The notes beneath the pieces are model-generated. The model did not search any database. It was not told the DNA's origin and was given only the letters and a program-made list of their open reading frames with translations. Of a stretch of 37,271 nt of DNA, positions 23,014 through 29,647 are shown piece after piece. This DNA is from a virus, in IMG/VR virus record IMGVR_UViG_3300046810_000574, positions 1 to 37,271 of that record. One strand, given 5' to 3'. Position numbers and translations under genes: made by a program. Position 1 is the first letter of the stretch. Each line of letters opens with the position of its first letter.

Positions 23014-23103
23014 GAAGGCGTCTCGCTGCGTTCACAGCAACACACGCTGCTATAAAAACAAATCTATTCCGTGCGGAAAAGGTAATTTTTAATATTGGCT
23101 TAT

Positions 23104-23496
23104 TCAATAGGGGTAAGGGATGTTGTCCAACCAATTCCGAAGTTGCTTTTTGCCAAAATGTCCTTTGACAGGAGAGTAATGAGCGGCAGATGCGGCAGGT
23201 AAAGGACCACTACCAAAGCCAGTTTTAGGATTGTAGCCCGCCGAAGAATCTGTATCGATCGTAAAACGAGTCAACACAACGGAAGAGTGATTAGTGAGGA
23301 AGGCACGAAATAACATCATTGCCGGAACAACATGATTGAGCCAGTCCTCAACGGGCTGATCGTCTGTTCCTAGTCTTGGATACCGATAAGCCGTCCCGCC
23401 CAAATTCTCCCAACCGAAGCGTTCAAACATCGACTTCAAGCGCGAGTGGTCGTTACGTTTATAATTTTTAAGATCGAAGGTGATTACGACTGCCAT
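23104..23496 (-). CDS. Unknown late-region protein with Cas2/VapD-like beginning
   Basis: A 130-residue protein of unknown function. The N-terminal half reads as beta-alpha-beta-alpha-beta: AVVITFDLKNYKRND, an amphipathic helix SRLKSMFERFG, a strand GGTAYRYP, a helix DWLNHVVPAMMLFRAFLTNH and a strand SVVLTRFTID. This pattern, and the start VVITFDL, recall the ferredoxin-like fold of Cas2/VapD-type proteins, but I cannot show homology. The C-terminal 40 residues are Gly/Pro/Ser-rich and end in a short helix. It lies between Q and the lysis gene, the slot where lambdoid phages such as Stx phages carry cargo genes, followed by two terminators. The start at 23496 is preferred over one five codons upstream. 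Confidence 0.65.
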   Translation of the reverse strand: MAVVITFDLKNYKRNDHSRLKSMFERFGWENLGGTAYRYPRLGTDDQPVEDWLNHVVPAMMLFRAFLTNHSSVVLTRFTIDTDSSAGYNPKTGFGSGPLPAASAAHYSPVKGHFGKKQLRNWLDNIPYPY

Positions 23497-23511
23497 TTTA
23501 CGTCCCTGCAA

Positions 23512-23659
23512 AAATAATTATTGTTGGGAAAAATCGATCACAGCATTTGGCGTGATATAGGCATTCCACTTCCCACCGCGCAAAGCTACCTGTGAAGGTA
23601 GCTTGACACCGACGATACGCAAGCTCGACCTTAGTATGAGATCCGCAGAATTGAATCAG
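23512..23659 (-). promoter_or_regulatory. Expected late promoter / Q-response region
   Basis: In lambdoid phages the late promoter and Q utilisation site lie directly downstream of Q. This gap after Q contains an 8-bp hairpin, AAGCTACC / GGTAGCTT at 23583-23604, followed by only TTTG. A weak promoter-like pair on the minus strand (TTGCGC, 18 bases, TATATC) ends near 23556. I see no strong consensus promoter, so the placement is mainly by analogy. Confidence 0.35.
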
Positions 23660-24049
23660 CTATGCGGCATCTCGCTTGTGACTGAGCGCGCAATCGACCC
23701 AAGCAGCCCCTGCCCGGGCCAACTCACGCGCTTTTCCTTCACTGAGTCCGAAATGCTTCCCCACCCGCAACATTGGCCATTTTTCGCCGTAGTACAACCA
23801 GAGTACATCGCCCATCTGCTGATCCCGGTGAGTGAGCTTCGCCACAGCATTATCGATAGCTACGGCCCAGTCGTCCGTTATGCAGTAATTTTTACTAGCT
23901 GATACCTGTGCTACCGCCTGCCTCATCAGCGCCAAAGTCGGAGACGTATAACCAGGCACCCCCATCCCGTCCATTCTCCACCATCCCCACTGTTCAAGCA
24001 GGTATTCGGTATCCCCCAATGGCCGGCCAGCCGGCTTACGAATCATCAT
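23660..24049 (-). CDS. Q: Late gene antiterminator Q
   Basis: A 129-residue protein of the phage antitermination Q family. Features are the EQWGWWRMDGMGVPGYTSPT start with clustered Trp and the C-terminal helix-turn-helix-like segment DVLWLYYGEKWPMLRVGKHFGLSEGKARELARAG. Q binds DNA at the late promoter, loads onto the paused RNA polymerase and makes it ignore terminators. Here it is the last gene of the leftward early operon, just before the late region, and the tandem terminators at 22950-23013 are natural targets. It lies five bases after the zinc-ribbon gene. Confidence 0.85.
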   Translation of the reverse strand: MMIRKPAGRPLGDTEYLLEQWGWWRMDGMGVPGYTSPTLALMRQAVAQVSASKNYCITDDWAVAIDNAVAKLTHRDQQMGDVLWLYYGEKWPMLRVGKHFGLSEGKARELARAGAAWVDCALSHKRDAA

Positions 24050-24053
24050 GCTC

Positions 24054-24374
24054 TCAATCCCCGGTGTAATTTGTTCCGCCTGCTCCCAGACGGTTTGGTT
24101 GCTCGTATTGGCTCTGTGGCCCTATCGGTGTTGAAGCAGTCTTCAACGCTAAGACTTCGCGCTGTACCTGCTGCAATTTGAAACTCAATTGGGTGACCAA
24201 CTCATCGACAGAAAGCACCAACTTGGTCCCCTGAACAACCCAACCTGAGCCGTTGCAATCCGTGCAAACCAGCTCATAAAACACCCCCGCCACTACCGCC
24301 TTACCCTTGCAGATCGAGCAGGGTTCAAGCTCGATCCGCTCCCGCTTAAAGCCAGGCCCCTGTCGTTTCTGCAC
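24054..24374 (-). CDS. Small zinc-ribbon protein (CxxC pairs), unknown role
   Basis: A 106-residue protein with two CxxC pairs, CSICKGK at about 19-25 and CTDCNGSGW at about 37-45. This is a DnaJ-like CxxCxGxG zinc ribbon, followed by a predicted helical segment (VLSVDELVTQLSFKLQQVQREVLALKT). The start codon is GTG at 24374, within the end of the upstream recombinase gene, with GAGG about ten bases before it. It lies between the recombinase and Q in the early operon. A nucleic-acid or protein-binding regulatory role is plausible, but I cannot name one. The metal-binding motif is directly visible. Confidence 0.7.
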   Translation of the reverse strand: MQKRQGPGFKRERIELEPCSICKGKAVVAGVFYELVCTDCNGSGWVVQGTKLVLSVDELVTQLSFKLQQVQREVLALKTASTPIGPQSQYEQPNRLGAGGTNYTGD

Positions 24375-25674
24375 GTTTTAAAACCTCGCCCTTAACAAAT
24401 TGTGGTTCTGGCTCGCAGGCCCCGCCGTTCAAGGCGTCTACGAGGTTTTGAGAATCTTCATATCTAACGCCTGTCTGCGCGTGAATCGCCTTGAAGCCAC
24501 GCGCATCTAACCAGTCGTGCCACTTCACTAACGCCAGGCGGCGCTGCTCTTTGGCCTGGGTGTTGATGTAGGTGGAAGCGATCTTGCCCAGCGAGTGGTT
24601 GAGCAACATCTCGCCGATGTGGCCGTCGACGCCGAGGTCAGTCCAGGCGGTGCGGGCGACCTTGCGCAGATCGTGACTGGTCCAGTCGCCCTGCCCCAAC
24701 CGAGTGAACACCGCACTGGCTTGGTTATCACTCAGCGGCTTGCCACGGCGCGATGGGAACAGGAAAGCCCCTGTGTAGCCCTGGGCGGTCTGGCGGTCAC
24801 GGTAACGGCGCAGCAGTGCGCACACTTGATCAGTCAGCGGTACGCGCAACTCGGTTTTGCTTTTGGTGTGTTCCGCCGGCAGGAACCACTCACACTCAGG
24901 CAATGCAACGTCAGCCCAACGCGCCTGGCGGGTTTCACCGATCCGGGTGCCGTGGCACAGCATCATCAAGGCCAGCATGGCGTCACCTGGCGCGCTGTCG
25001 AAGCGCTCAGCCAGCAGCGTCACCAATTCGGGCACCTGCACATCACGCAGGCGGGCGGGCTTGGGCTGAATGCGCGCCGACGTGAAGTTGCTGAACTTCA
25101 GCTCGGCCATCGGGTTGGCGGGGATTAGGTCCAGCTTGCGCGACTGACGAAAGGCCATCGCCAGCAGACGAAACAGCTGCTGAACATACGACAGCGACAG
25201 CTCAGCCTGCACCGGCCACATCAGCAACCGGTCGAGGGCCTGGGCGTTAACATCGCTAAGCAGCAAATCATTCAGCCGCGGCTTTAGCTGGCAGCTGATC
25301 GCAGACTTGATGGCCGCGCGGCGCTTGTCGGACAGCGCCCGTGACTTGGCCATGCGCTCGCCGAACCAGTCGAGCAACTCGCCGACGGTAAGCCAGCCCG
25401 ACACACTGGCCGCCCCATCCGCCGCCACACGCAGGCGCACTGCCGGCAACGTCGCGATCACCTGCTTGGTGTTCAGATCGGGAAAGGCGCCGATACGGTG
25501 CCACTGCCGCTTGTGGAGCAGATACCAAGAGCCGCGCGCACGGTTCTTGGCGAAACGAAAGTGCAATGCAGGGTGGCCGGCATCGCGCAGGTCACGCACA
25601 TGCTCGAGCTTGGCGTTGCGCACAATCTCGGCATCCGACAGCTTTACTGTCAGGGTTTTGATTTGGGTATTCAA
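24346..25674 (-). CDS. Second tyrosine recombinase, within the early operon
   Basis: A 442-residue tyrosine recombinase with the full catalytic set: Arg244 in CHGTRIGETR, Lys271/273 in HTKSK, His334-x-x-Arg337 in SHDLRK, His360 in LLNHSLG and Tyr369 in STYIN. The N-terminal 85 residues resemble the arm-binding domain of P4-type integrases. The start codon is TTG at 25674, overlapping the upstream stop, with an excellent AAGGAGGG ribosome site. It lies between DnaB and Q rather than at an att end; the phage's terminal integrase is at 36207. Expression would be lytic, from pR. It could resolve or excise DNA or work at a second site; its target is unknown. Confidence 0.88.
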   Translation of the reverse strand: MNTQIKTLTVKLSDAEIVRNAKLEHVRDLRDAGHPALHFRFAKNRARGSWYLLHKRQWHRIGAFPDLNTKQVIATLPAVRLRVAADGAASVSGWLTVGELLDWFGERMAKSRALSDKRRAAIKSAISCQLKPRLNDLLLSDVNAQALDRLLMWPVQAELSLSYVQQLFRLLAMAFRQSRKLDLIPANPMAELKFSNFTSARIQPKPARLRDVQVPELVTLLAERFDSAPGDAMLALMMLCHGTRIGETRQARWADVALPECEWFLPAEHTKSKTELRVPLTDQVCALLRRYRDRQTAQGYTGAFLFPSRRGKPLSDNQASAVFTRLGQGDWTSHDLRKVARTAWTDLGVDGHIGEMLLNHSLGKIASTYINTQAKEQRRLALVKWHDWLDARGFKAIHAQTGVRYEDSQNLVDALNGGACEPEPQFVKGEVLKRAETTGAWL

Positions 25675-25880
25675 ACGTTGCCCTCCTTTCGGACAAGTAG
25701 GTCAACGACCTCAAAAGTCGATGGCCACATCCAATCGCCGTAGCGCTTGGCCATGGCCTCATCAGCGAACAAAGCCACGGCATGGTCAGGCAGGACGTCC
25801 ATGTCCAACTTGAAGCCGCAGCAATGCACCGCATAGCGGTAATTGGCCGGGACCGGAACGGCCAGGCGAATCGGTGCCAT
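25671..25880 (-). CDS. Small early protein between helicase and recombinase, unknown
   Basis: A 69-residue protein: APIRLAVPVPANYRYAVHCC, then DHAVALFADEAMAKRYGDWMWPSTFEVVDLL. I do not recognise it. It overlaps the DnaB stop by one base and the recombinase start by TTGA, so it is tightly embedded in a translationally coupled cluster, which supports its being real. It has no membrane segment or clear motif. It could be an accessory replication or recombination protein; this is inference from position only. Confidence 0.6.
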   Translation of the reverse strand: MAPIRLAVPVPANYRYAVHCCGFKLDMDVLPDHAVALFADEAMAKRYGDWMWPSTFEVVDLLVRKEGNV

Positions 25881-27247
25881 CAGTTTTTTTCCTTTCTGTA
25901 ACGACCGGCCAGGCTGCTGACCTTTTCGGATTTGGTCGGCTCAACCCAGCCAGCCGCAAGTTGTTCGAATCGGCTGTACTGACCGTGAAAAGCAGCACGC
26001 ACGGTGCCGCCCGCAATATCTCGGCCCTTGCCGATAATGATTTCGGCAGTGCCTTTGGCTTCGGAGTGTTCGTGGTAGACCTCGTCGCGGTACACGAACA
26101 GGATGATGTCCGCGTCCTGCTCAATGGCGCCGGATTCACGCAGGTCAGAACACAGCGGACGCTTGTTCGGGCGCTCTTCGCATTTACGGGAGAGCTGGCT
26201 GAGCAGGATCACCGGAACGCCCAGCTCACGGGCCATCAACTTCGCAGTGCGTGTCATGTGGCTCACTTCCTGCTCACGACTGGACGTGCGCGAGTCGGAC
26301 TCCACCAATTGCAGGTAGTCGATGACAATGAGGTCCAAGCCATACCGACGCTTATGGCGGCGAGCGGCCGAGCGCAGTCGATTCATTGACATCGACGCGC
26401 GATCCGACAGAAACAGATTCGACTTCTTGAGCTTGCCGGCGGCACTCATCAGCTCTGCGCCGTGGGTGTTCGGGGCTTTGCCATTTTTGATCAGCTGTAA
26501 CGGCACCCGCCCTTCGGAAGCCATGAAGCGATCCATCAGGCCCGTGTTATCCATTTCCAGGCTGAACGCCATCACGCTTTTGCCATCACGGATAGCCGCG
26601 TGAGACGCGATATTCATGGCGAGCGTGGTTTTGCCCATGGCCGGACGGCCAGCAATCACGATCAGTTGGCCAGGCTTGAGCCCTTGCAGCTTTTCGTCCA
26701 AATCAGGAATGCCCGTGGACAGGCCGTCAATTTTGTCACCACGATCAGCCCGGGCCTGCAGCACCTCGATGTAGTCGTTGAGAAAGTCTTCAGCCTTGAC
26801 CACTTCGGATGTCGCCGATTGGCTGTCGATAGCGTGGGACTCAGCCTGTACCGCTGCAACCTTGTCAGCCGCTGGCTGGTCACCGTAGGCAATGTGGTTG
26901 ATCCGCACGCTCAGTTCGATAATCGACCTATCCAGGCTGCGCTCACGAACTGTTCCGGCGTAGGAAGCGGCGTTTGCAACGCTTGGCGTATTGCGGGCAA
27001 TTTCTGCCGCGTAGGCAAACGAACTTGCTCCCCCAGGCAGGTCACCAACATAAACACCGACGGTCACGATATCGACCGGGTGGCCGTCACCGTGTAAGGC
27101 CAAAATCCCGCGATACAGCTCGGCGTTGTCCTCGTAGTAAAAGTCCTCGGGCACCAGGTCGGCGGCCAGTATGTCGATCAGCTCAGGGCGCAGGAACATC
27201 GCCCCCAGCACACCGTGTTCAGCTTCCAGGCTGTAGGGATCACGCAT
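25880..27247 (-). CDS. dnaB: Replicative DNA helicase (DnaB-like)
   Basis: A 455-residue hexameric replicative helicase. The N-terminal DnaB domain (SLEAEHGVLGAMFLRPELIDIL) is followed by the RecA-like motor with Walker A GRPAMGKTT at about 200-208, FSLEM at about 228-232 and Walker B DLIVIDYLQL with Asp310. The C-terminal DLRESGAIEQDADIILFVYRDEVYH motif is also classical. It gives the phage its own fork helicase, taking the place of a lambda P-type loader. It overlaps the upstream replication-initiator gene by 8 bases. Confidence 0.96.
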   Translation of the reverse strand: MRDPYSLEAEHGVLGAMFLRPELIDILAADLVPEDFYYEDNAELYRGILALHGDGHPVDIVTVGVYVGDLPGGASSFAYAAEIARNTPSVANAASYAGTVRERSLDRSIIELSVRINHIAYGDQPAADKVAAVQAESHAIDSQSATSEVVKAEDFLNDYIEVLQARADRGDKIDGLSTGIPDLDEKLQGLKPGQLIVIAGRPAMGKTTLAMNIASHAAIRDGKSVMAFSLEMDNTGLMDRFMASEGRVPLQLIKNGKAPNTHGAELMSAAGKLKKSNLFLSDRASMSMNRLRSAARRHKRRYGLDLIVIDYLQLVESDSRTSSREQEVSHMTRTAKLMARELGVPVILLSQLSRKCEERPNKRPLCSDLRESGAIEQDADIILFVYRDEVYHEHSEAKGTAEIIIGKGRDIAGGTVRAAFHGQYSRFEQLAAGWVEPTKSEKVSSLAGRYRKEKN

Positions 27248-27947
27248 TGTAATTTCCCTCCACGACCTTCACGAAGTTGCTCGGGGCAATCAGCCAATCG
27301 AAGTTGCAGCGGAAAGGATTGCCGCCAGAGGCCGAAACCCTCCCCATCAGGAACTCGCTGGAGCGCACCAGGGCGAAGTACTCAGCCCAGAAACTGAGAT
27401 CCTGATGAACATCGCTTTCGTTCCACCGTGCGCTGACCTTGGCGATACGATCCTTGGTCAACAACATGACCCGGGGAAACTCCGGGATCGTTGCGTTGAA
27501 CAAATCGACGATTGCCTGGGTTGGGCATTTCGGTTTCGAAATTTTCGTTGGTTGCTCGGCGCCAACAAGAGGTGATGGTTCACTTGATGGTTCTATTACG
27601 GTTCTGGGTGCGGCTGCTGCGGGGGTTTGTGTCGTGAGCTGCGGGGGGGGTGGTGCATCTGCTGCGGGGTGCGCCGCTTGCGGGGGTGCATAAGATGCGG
27701 GGGTTAGGGTGTAAATCGTGGAACGCCCCATCCGTTCCCGCACAGACAAAATACCTACTTGGCCCAGCCACTTGATGGCAGCCTGAACCGTCCGTTCAGC
27801 GAGGCAAGTACGCTCAGAGATGCGAGCGACCGAAGGCCAGCAGACACCCTCGTCGTTTGCATTATCGGCCAGCGAAATCAGTACAGCTTTTTGCGGGCCA
27901 CTCATGCCTTGCAACGGCCAGCACAGGCTCATGATGATGGTACTCAT
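27240..27947 (-). CDS. Replication initiator-like protein (lambda O-type, helix-turn-helix)
   Basis: A 235-residue protein. The N-terminal winged helix-turn-helix (GPQKAVLISLADNANDEGVCWPSVARISERTCLAERTVQAAIKWL) binds DNA, then comes a Pro/Ala/Gln-rich linker at about 90-140, then a C-terminal domain (PTQAIVDLFNATIPEFPRV, ending NPFRCNFDWLIAPSNFVKV) like those of phage replication proteins that recruit helicase. It sits just before DnaB, the lambda O-P position, so the phage origin may lie inside this gene in the linker-coding DNA, as in lambda; I see no clear iterons. The ATG at 27947 overlaps the previous stop by ATGA. Confidence 0.8.
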   Translation of the reverse strand: MSTIIMSLCWPLQGMSGPQKAVLISLADNANDEGVCWPSVARISERTCLAERTVQAAIKWLGQVGILSVRERMGRSTIYTLTPASYAPPQAAHPAADAPPPPQLTTQTPAAAAPRTVIEPSSEPSPLVGAEQPTKISKPKCPTQAIVDLFNATIPEFPRVMLLTKDRIAKVSARWNESDVHQDLSFWAEYFALVRSSEFLMGRVSASGGNPFRCNFDWLIAPSNFVKVVEGNYNA

Positions 27948-28168
27948 GCAGGGAAATCCTGGGCAGGAGCCAGGGATGCCTTCAAGTAATCGAGGCATTC
28001 CCGGCGGAATTGAGACTTGGATTCTGGCGAGTACTGGATGCCAATCAGGAGCGCGGCACTCATAGCGGCGGATTGATTTGTAACTAGGTGTCGAGACACC
28101 TTTTCGGAATCGCCGGACAGTGTCGCGACATCGCCCGAGCTCTTGACGGCGTGGCCGTTATTGATCAT
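27944..28168 (-). CDS. Small early protein at the cII position, unknown
   Basis: A 74-residue protein between cro and the O-like gene. It is the place of cII in lambda, but I see no convincing helix-turn-helix: AVKSSGDVATLSGDSEKVSRHLVTNQS, then AALLIGIQYSPESKSQFRRECLDYLKASLAP. The ATG at 28168 has a good GAGGTG ribosome site, and the stop overlaps the next start by ATGA. A predicted short antisense transcript (28178-28220) would begin at this ribosome site, so the gene may be controlled post-transcriptionally. Whether it is a regulator is unknown. Confidence 0.65.
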   Translation of the reverse strand: MINNGHAVKSSGDVATLSGDSEKVSRHLVTNQSAAMSAALLIGIQYSPESKSQFRRECLDYLKASLAPAQDFPA

Positions 28169-28171
28169 TAT
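28143..28171 (+). promoter_or_regulatory. Predicted plus-strand promoter antisense to the early operon
   Basis: TTGACG (28143-28148), a 17-base spacer and CATTAT (28166-28171) make a good sigma70-type promoter pointing right, against the early operon. The start would be near 28178, right beside the ribosome site of the gene that starts at 28168. Confidence 0.5.
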
Positions 28172-28177
28172 TCACCT

Positions 28178-28220
28178 CGTTAAGAAGCTGTACTGAACCG
28201 CCCTGCCAGGCGGTTTTTTT
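28178..28220 (+). ncRNA. Candidate OOP-like short antisense RNA
   Basis: Transcription from the promoter at 28143-28171 would meet a strong terminator after only about 43 bases. No coding sequence is contained. The RNA would be antisense to the early leftward transcript between cro and the cII-position gene. Lambda makes OOP RNA from the corresponding place, ending between cro and cII. This is inferred from promoter and terminator shape and from position; no expression evidence is available. Confidence 0.45.
28196..28220 (+). terminator. Strong plus-strand intrinsic terminator between cro and cII-position gene
   Basis: AACCGCC (28196-28202) and GGCGGTT (28209-28215) form a perfect 7-bp stem with a 6-base loop, followed by a run of T to 28220. 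The T-run is on the plus strand only, so it ends rightward transcription, opposite to the flanking genes. Confidence 0.8.
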
Positions 28221-28314
28221 ATGTCTGTAATTTGGCTACTGGATGAATTAACAGCTAATCCATAATCTCTATTCCGGAGTTCCAACTCGGCGGAAAATGG
28301 AGGACATCAAACGG

Positions 28315-28524
28315 TTAAGCCGTCCTAGGATGCTCAACGAAATAGTTGGTGAGAGCCTGAATCGAGCTGATCCGAGGATCCTTGGTGGCACCGTTCGAGA
28401 TCTTGCTCAGCGTGAAATATGGGACTTTTGCTGCGCTACTGATTTCCCGCCATTCACCGCGGCGGTGAGATAGCTCGCCTCTGACAAAGCCCAGCAGGTC
28501 ATTTTGGAAATTGGCTACGTGCAT
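28315..28524 (-). CDS. cro: Cro-like repressor
   Basis: A 69-residue XRE-type DNA-binding protein, first gene of the leftward early operon and divergent from cI. The helix-turn-helix reads EISSAAKVPYFTLSKISNGATKDPRISSIQALTNYF. Its size and position match lambda Cro (66 residues). It should bind the same dyads as CI and shut down cI transcription during lytic growth. An AAAGG ribosome site precedes the ATG at 28524. Its promoter, pR, lies at 28555-28584. Confidence 0.82.
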   Translation of the reverse strand: MHVANFQNDLLGFVRGELSHRRGEWREISSAAKVPYFTLSKISNGATKDPRISSIQALTNYFVEHPRTA

Positions 28525-28554
28525 AGCGGCTAACCTTTCTAGTCATTAACGCAT

Positions 28555-28584
28555 ATCGTAGCCGCATACGAATATTTTGGTCAA
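28555..28584 (-). promoter_or_regulatory. Leftward early promoter pR (cro promoter)
   Basis: On the minus strand TTGACC (28584-28579), an 18-base spacer and TACGAT (28560-28555) precede cro by about 30 bases. One operator dyad (28560-28573) lies in the spacer and another (28584-28597) touches the -35 box, the expected geometry for repression. Confidence 0.7.
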
Positions 28585-28630
28585 GCCACAAACGACTAGC
28601 CTCAGATGAGACTATTAGCCGTATATGGTT
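28560..28630. promoter_or_regulatory. Right operator cluster: three copies of a 14-bp CI/Cro dyad
   Basis: Three imperfect copies of the dyad AGCCGTATACGGCT: AGCCGCATACGAAT (28560-28573), AGCCACAAACGACT (28584-28597) and AGCCGTATATGGTT (28617-28630). They lie between cro and cI over the pR promoter and near the cI start, like the three OR sites of lambda. The third would cover the cI promoter region. The repeats are seen directly; the binding proteins are inferred. Confidence 0.75.
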
Positions 28631-28645
28631 TAGGGGCTACGCAAA

Positions 28646-29314
28646 ATGCTTTCTACTCGCCAAATCCTGGCAAACAACCTCAAGTACCTCATGTCCAGCT
28701 CGCAAAACTTGAACACCCAAAAGAAATTGGAGGCCAAGTCAGGGGTTGGACAGACAACGATCGGTCGAGCCCTAAAAGCAGAAACGGACACCGGTATAGA
28801 CCGGGTTGAGTCGTTGGCCAAAGCATTTAAGCTTGAAGCTCAAGACTTGATTGATAACGGTCTGATTGACCGCCTCAAGGGCGGGGAATCAAACATCAGT
28901 TCCGGTCATGGCCTTTATGATCCGGTTCCTCTGATCTCATGGGTGGCTGCAGGGATGCTCAGCGAAAGTTTTGATTTGCTATCTATAAATCATGCCGAGG
29001 AATGGCTGCAGTGCCCTTACTCCCATAGTGCCAGCGCATTCTGCCTGCAGGTGAATGGGCTAAGCATGTTCCCCGAGTACAGGGATGGTGAAATCATACT
29101 TGTCGATCCGGATATTGAAGCTCGTCACAACAGTGATGTAGTAGTGAGGACGCCAGAGCCTGATCGCAAGACAACATTTAAAAGGCTCCAGATTACGGAG
29201 GAAGGCGTTTTCTTGTTGGCCCTGAATCCCGACTATCCAAGCCGTATTTTGGAAATGCCAGAGGACACCAAAATCTGTGGAGTGGTGACAGGCTCCTGGA
29301 TGAAGCGTCGCTAG
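28646..29314 (+). CDS. cI: CI-type prophage repressor (XRE-S24)
   Basis: A 222-residue lysogeny repressor. The N-terminal helix-turn-helix (residues about 5-65, QKKLEAKSGVGQTTIGRALKAE) binds the operators. The C-terminal LexA/S24 domain has the RecA-stimulated cleavage site Ala102-Gly103 (WVAAGML), catalytic Ser140 (NGLSMFPEYRDGE) and Lys179 (TTFKRL). So the prophage should be inducible by the SOS response. The ATG at 28646 follows an AGGGG ribosome site. It is divergent from cro and is followed by a terminator. The family is certain; operator specificity is inferred from the repeated dyads on both sides of the gene. Confidence 0.93.
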   Translation: MLSTRQILANNLKYLMSSSQNLNTQKKLEAKSGVGQTTIGRALKAETDTGIDRVESLAKAFKLEAQDLIDNGLIDRLKGGESNISSGHGLYDPVPLISWVAAGMLSESFDLLSINHAEEWLQCPYSHSASAFCLQVNGLSMFPEYRDGEIILVDPDIEARHNSDVVVRTPEPDRKTTFKRLQITEEGVFLLALNPDYPSRILEMPEDTKICGVVTGSWMKRR

Positions 29315-29331
29315 ATAAAACCAGTTCAAGC

Positions 29332-29353
29332 AAACCCGCTTAGGCGGGTTTTT
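29332..29353 (+). terminator. Intrinsic terminator of cI
   Basis: A perfect 8-bp stem AAACCCGC / GCGGGTTT with a 4-base TTAG loop and following T residues, 17 bases after the cI stop. It separates the cI transcript from the strong promoter at 29409. Confidence 0.85.
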
Positions 29354-29367
29354 GTTTGCCCCCACAA

Positions 29368-29494
29368 AACCGGATACGAATAATAAAAAATAAATAGCCA
29401 TATCCGGCTTGACATAAAATCCGTATACGAATAATTTAATAGCCACGAACGGCTAGCAAAGAGTTCGGCGGGACTTAACAACCCACAAACGACT
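29368..29494. promoter_or_regulatory. Left operator cluster: five copies of the same 14-bp dyad
   Basis: AACCGGATACGAAT (29368-29381), AGCCATATCCGGCT (29396-29409), ATCCGTATACGAAT (29419-29432), AGCCACGAACGGCT (29441-29454) and ACCCACAAACGACT (29481-29494) all fit the dyad AGCCGTATACGGCT. They are spaced 22-40 bases apart and surround the pL-like promoter. This is the counterpart of the lambda OL region, placed downstream of cI. Confidence 0.75.
29409..29437 (+). promoter_or_regulatory. Rightward early promoter (pL equivalent)
   Basis: TTGACA (29409-29414), exactly 17 bases, then TAATTT (29432-29437): the best sigma70 promoter in the window. An operator dyad fills the spacer and others flank it, so CI should keep it off in the lysogen. 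It drives the rightward operon from 29648 toward the integrase. Confidence 0.8.
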
Positions 29495-29499
29495 GGTGA

Positions 29500-29647
29500 A
29501 GCCGCCAGATAGCATGGGATCAGCGAAGTGATCTCCCAGCCCCGGAAAGCGGGACCGACTGGACCAAGCTCTTTAAGTAGAACGGAAGATTTCACTGGCT
29601 GGCCTTGGCGACAGGGCCAGACGGGAAACTAACCGGGAGTCACGACG
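29500..29647 (+). promoter_or_regulatory. Structured pL leader, possible antitermination element
   Basis: The untranslated leader from the start site near 29444 to the first ATG at 29648 is about 200 bases long, unusually long for a phage operon. It contains three hairpins: GATCA/TGATC with flanking pairs (29516-29537), CCCG/CGGG with a GAAAG loop (29541-29553) and CTGGCC/GGCCAG (29599-29620). None has a U-tract, so these are not simple terminators. Their place matches lambda nutL or the HK022 put RNA. No N-like protein is obvious. Confidence 0.4.

Noticed and set aside
23581-23636. Plus-strand promoter beginning TTGACA at 23603
   Set aside because: There is a perfect -35 box but no acceptable -10 at 16-18 bases and no rightward gene downstream.
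28196-28220. Terminator of the cro transcript
   Set aside because: The T-run is only on the plus strand; leftward transcription from cro would have no U-tract after the stem.
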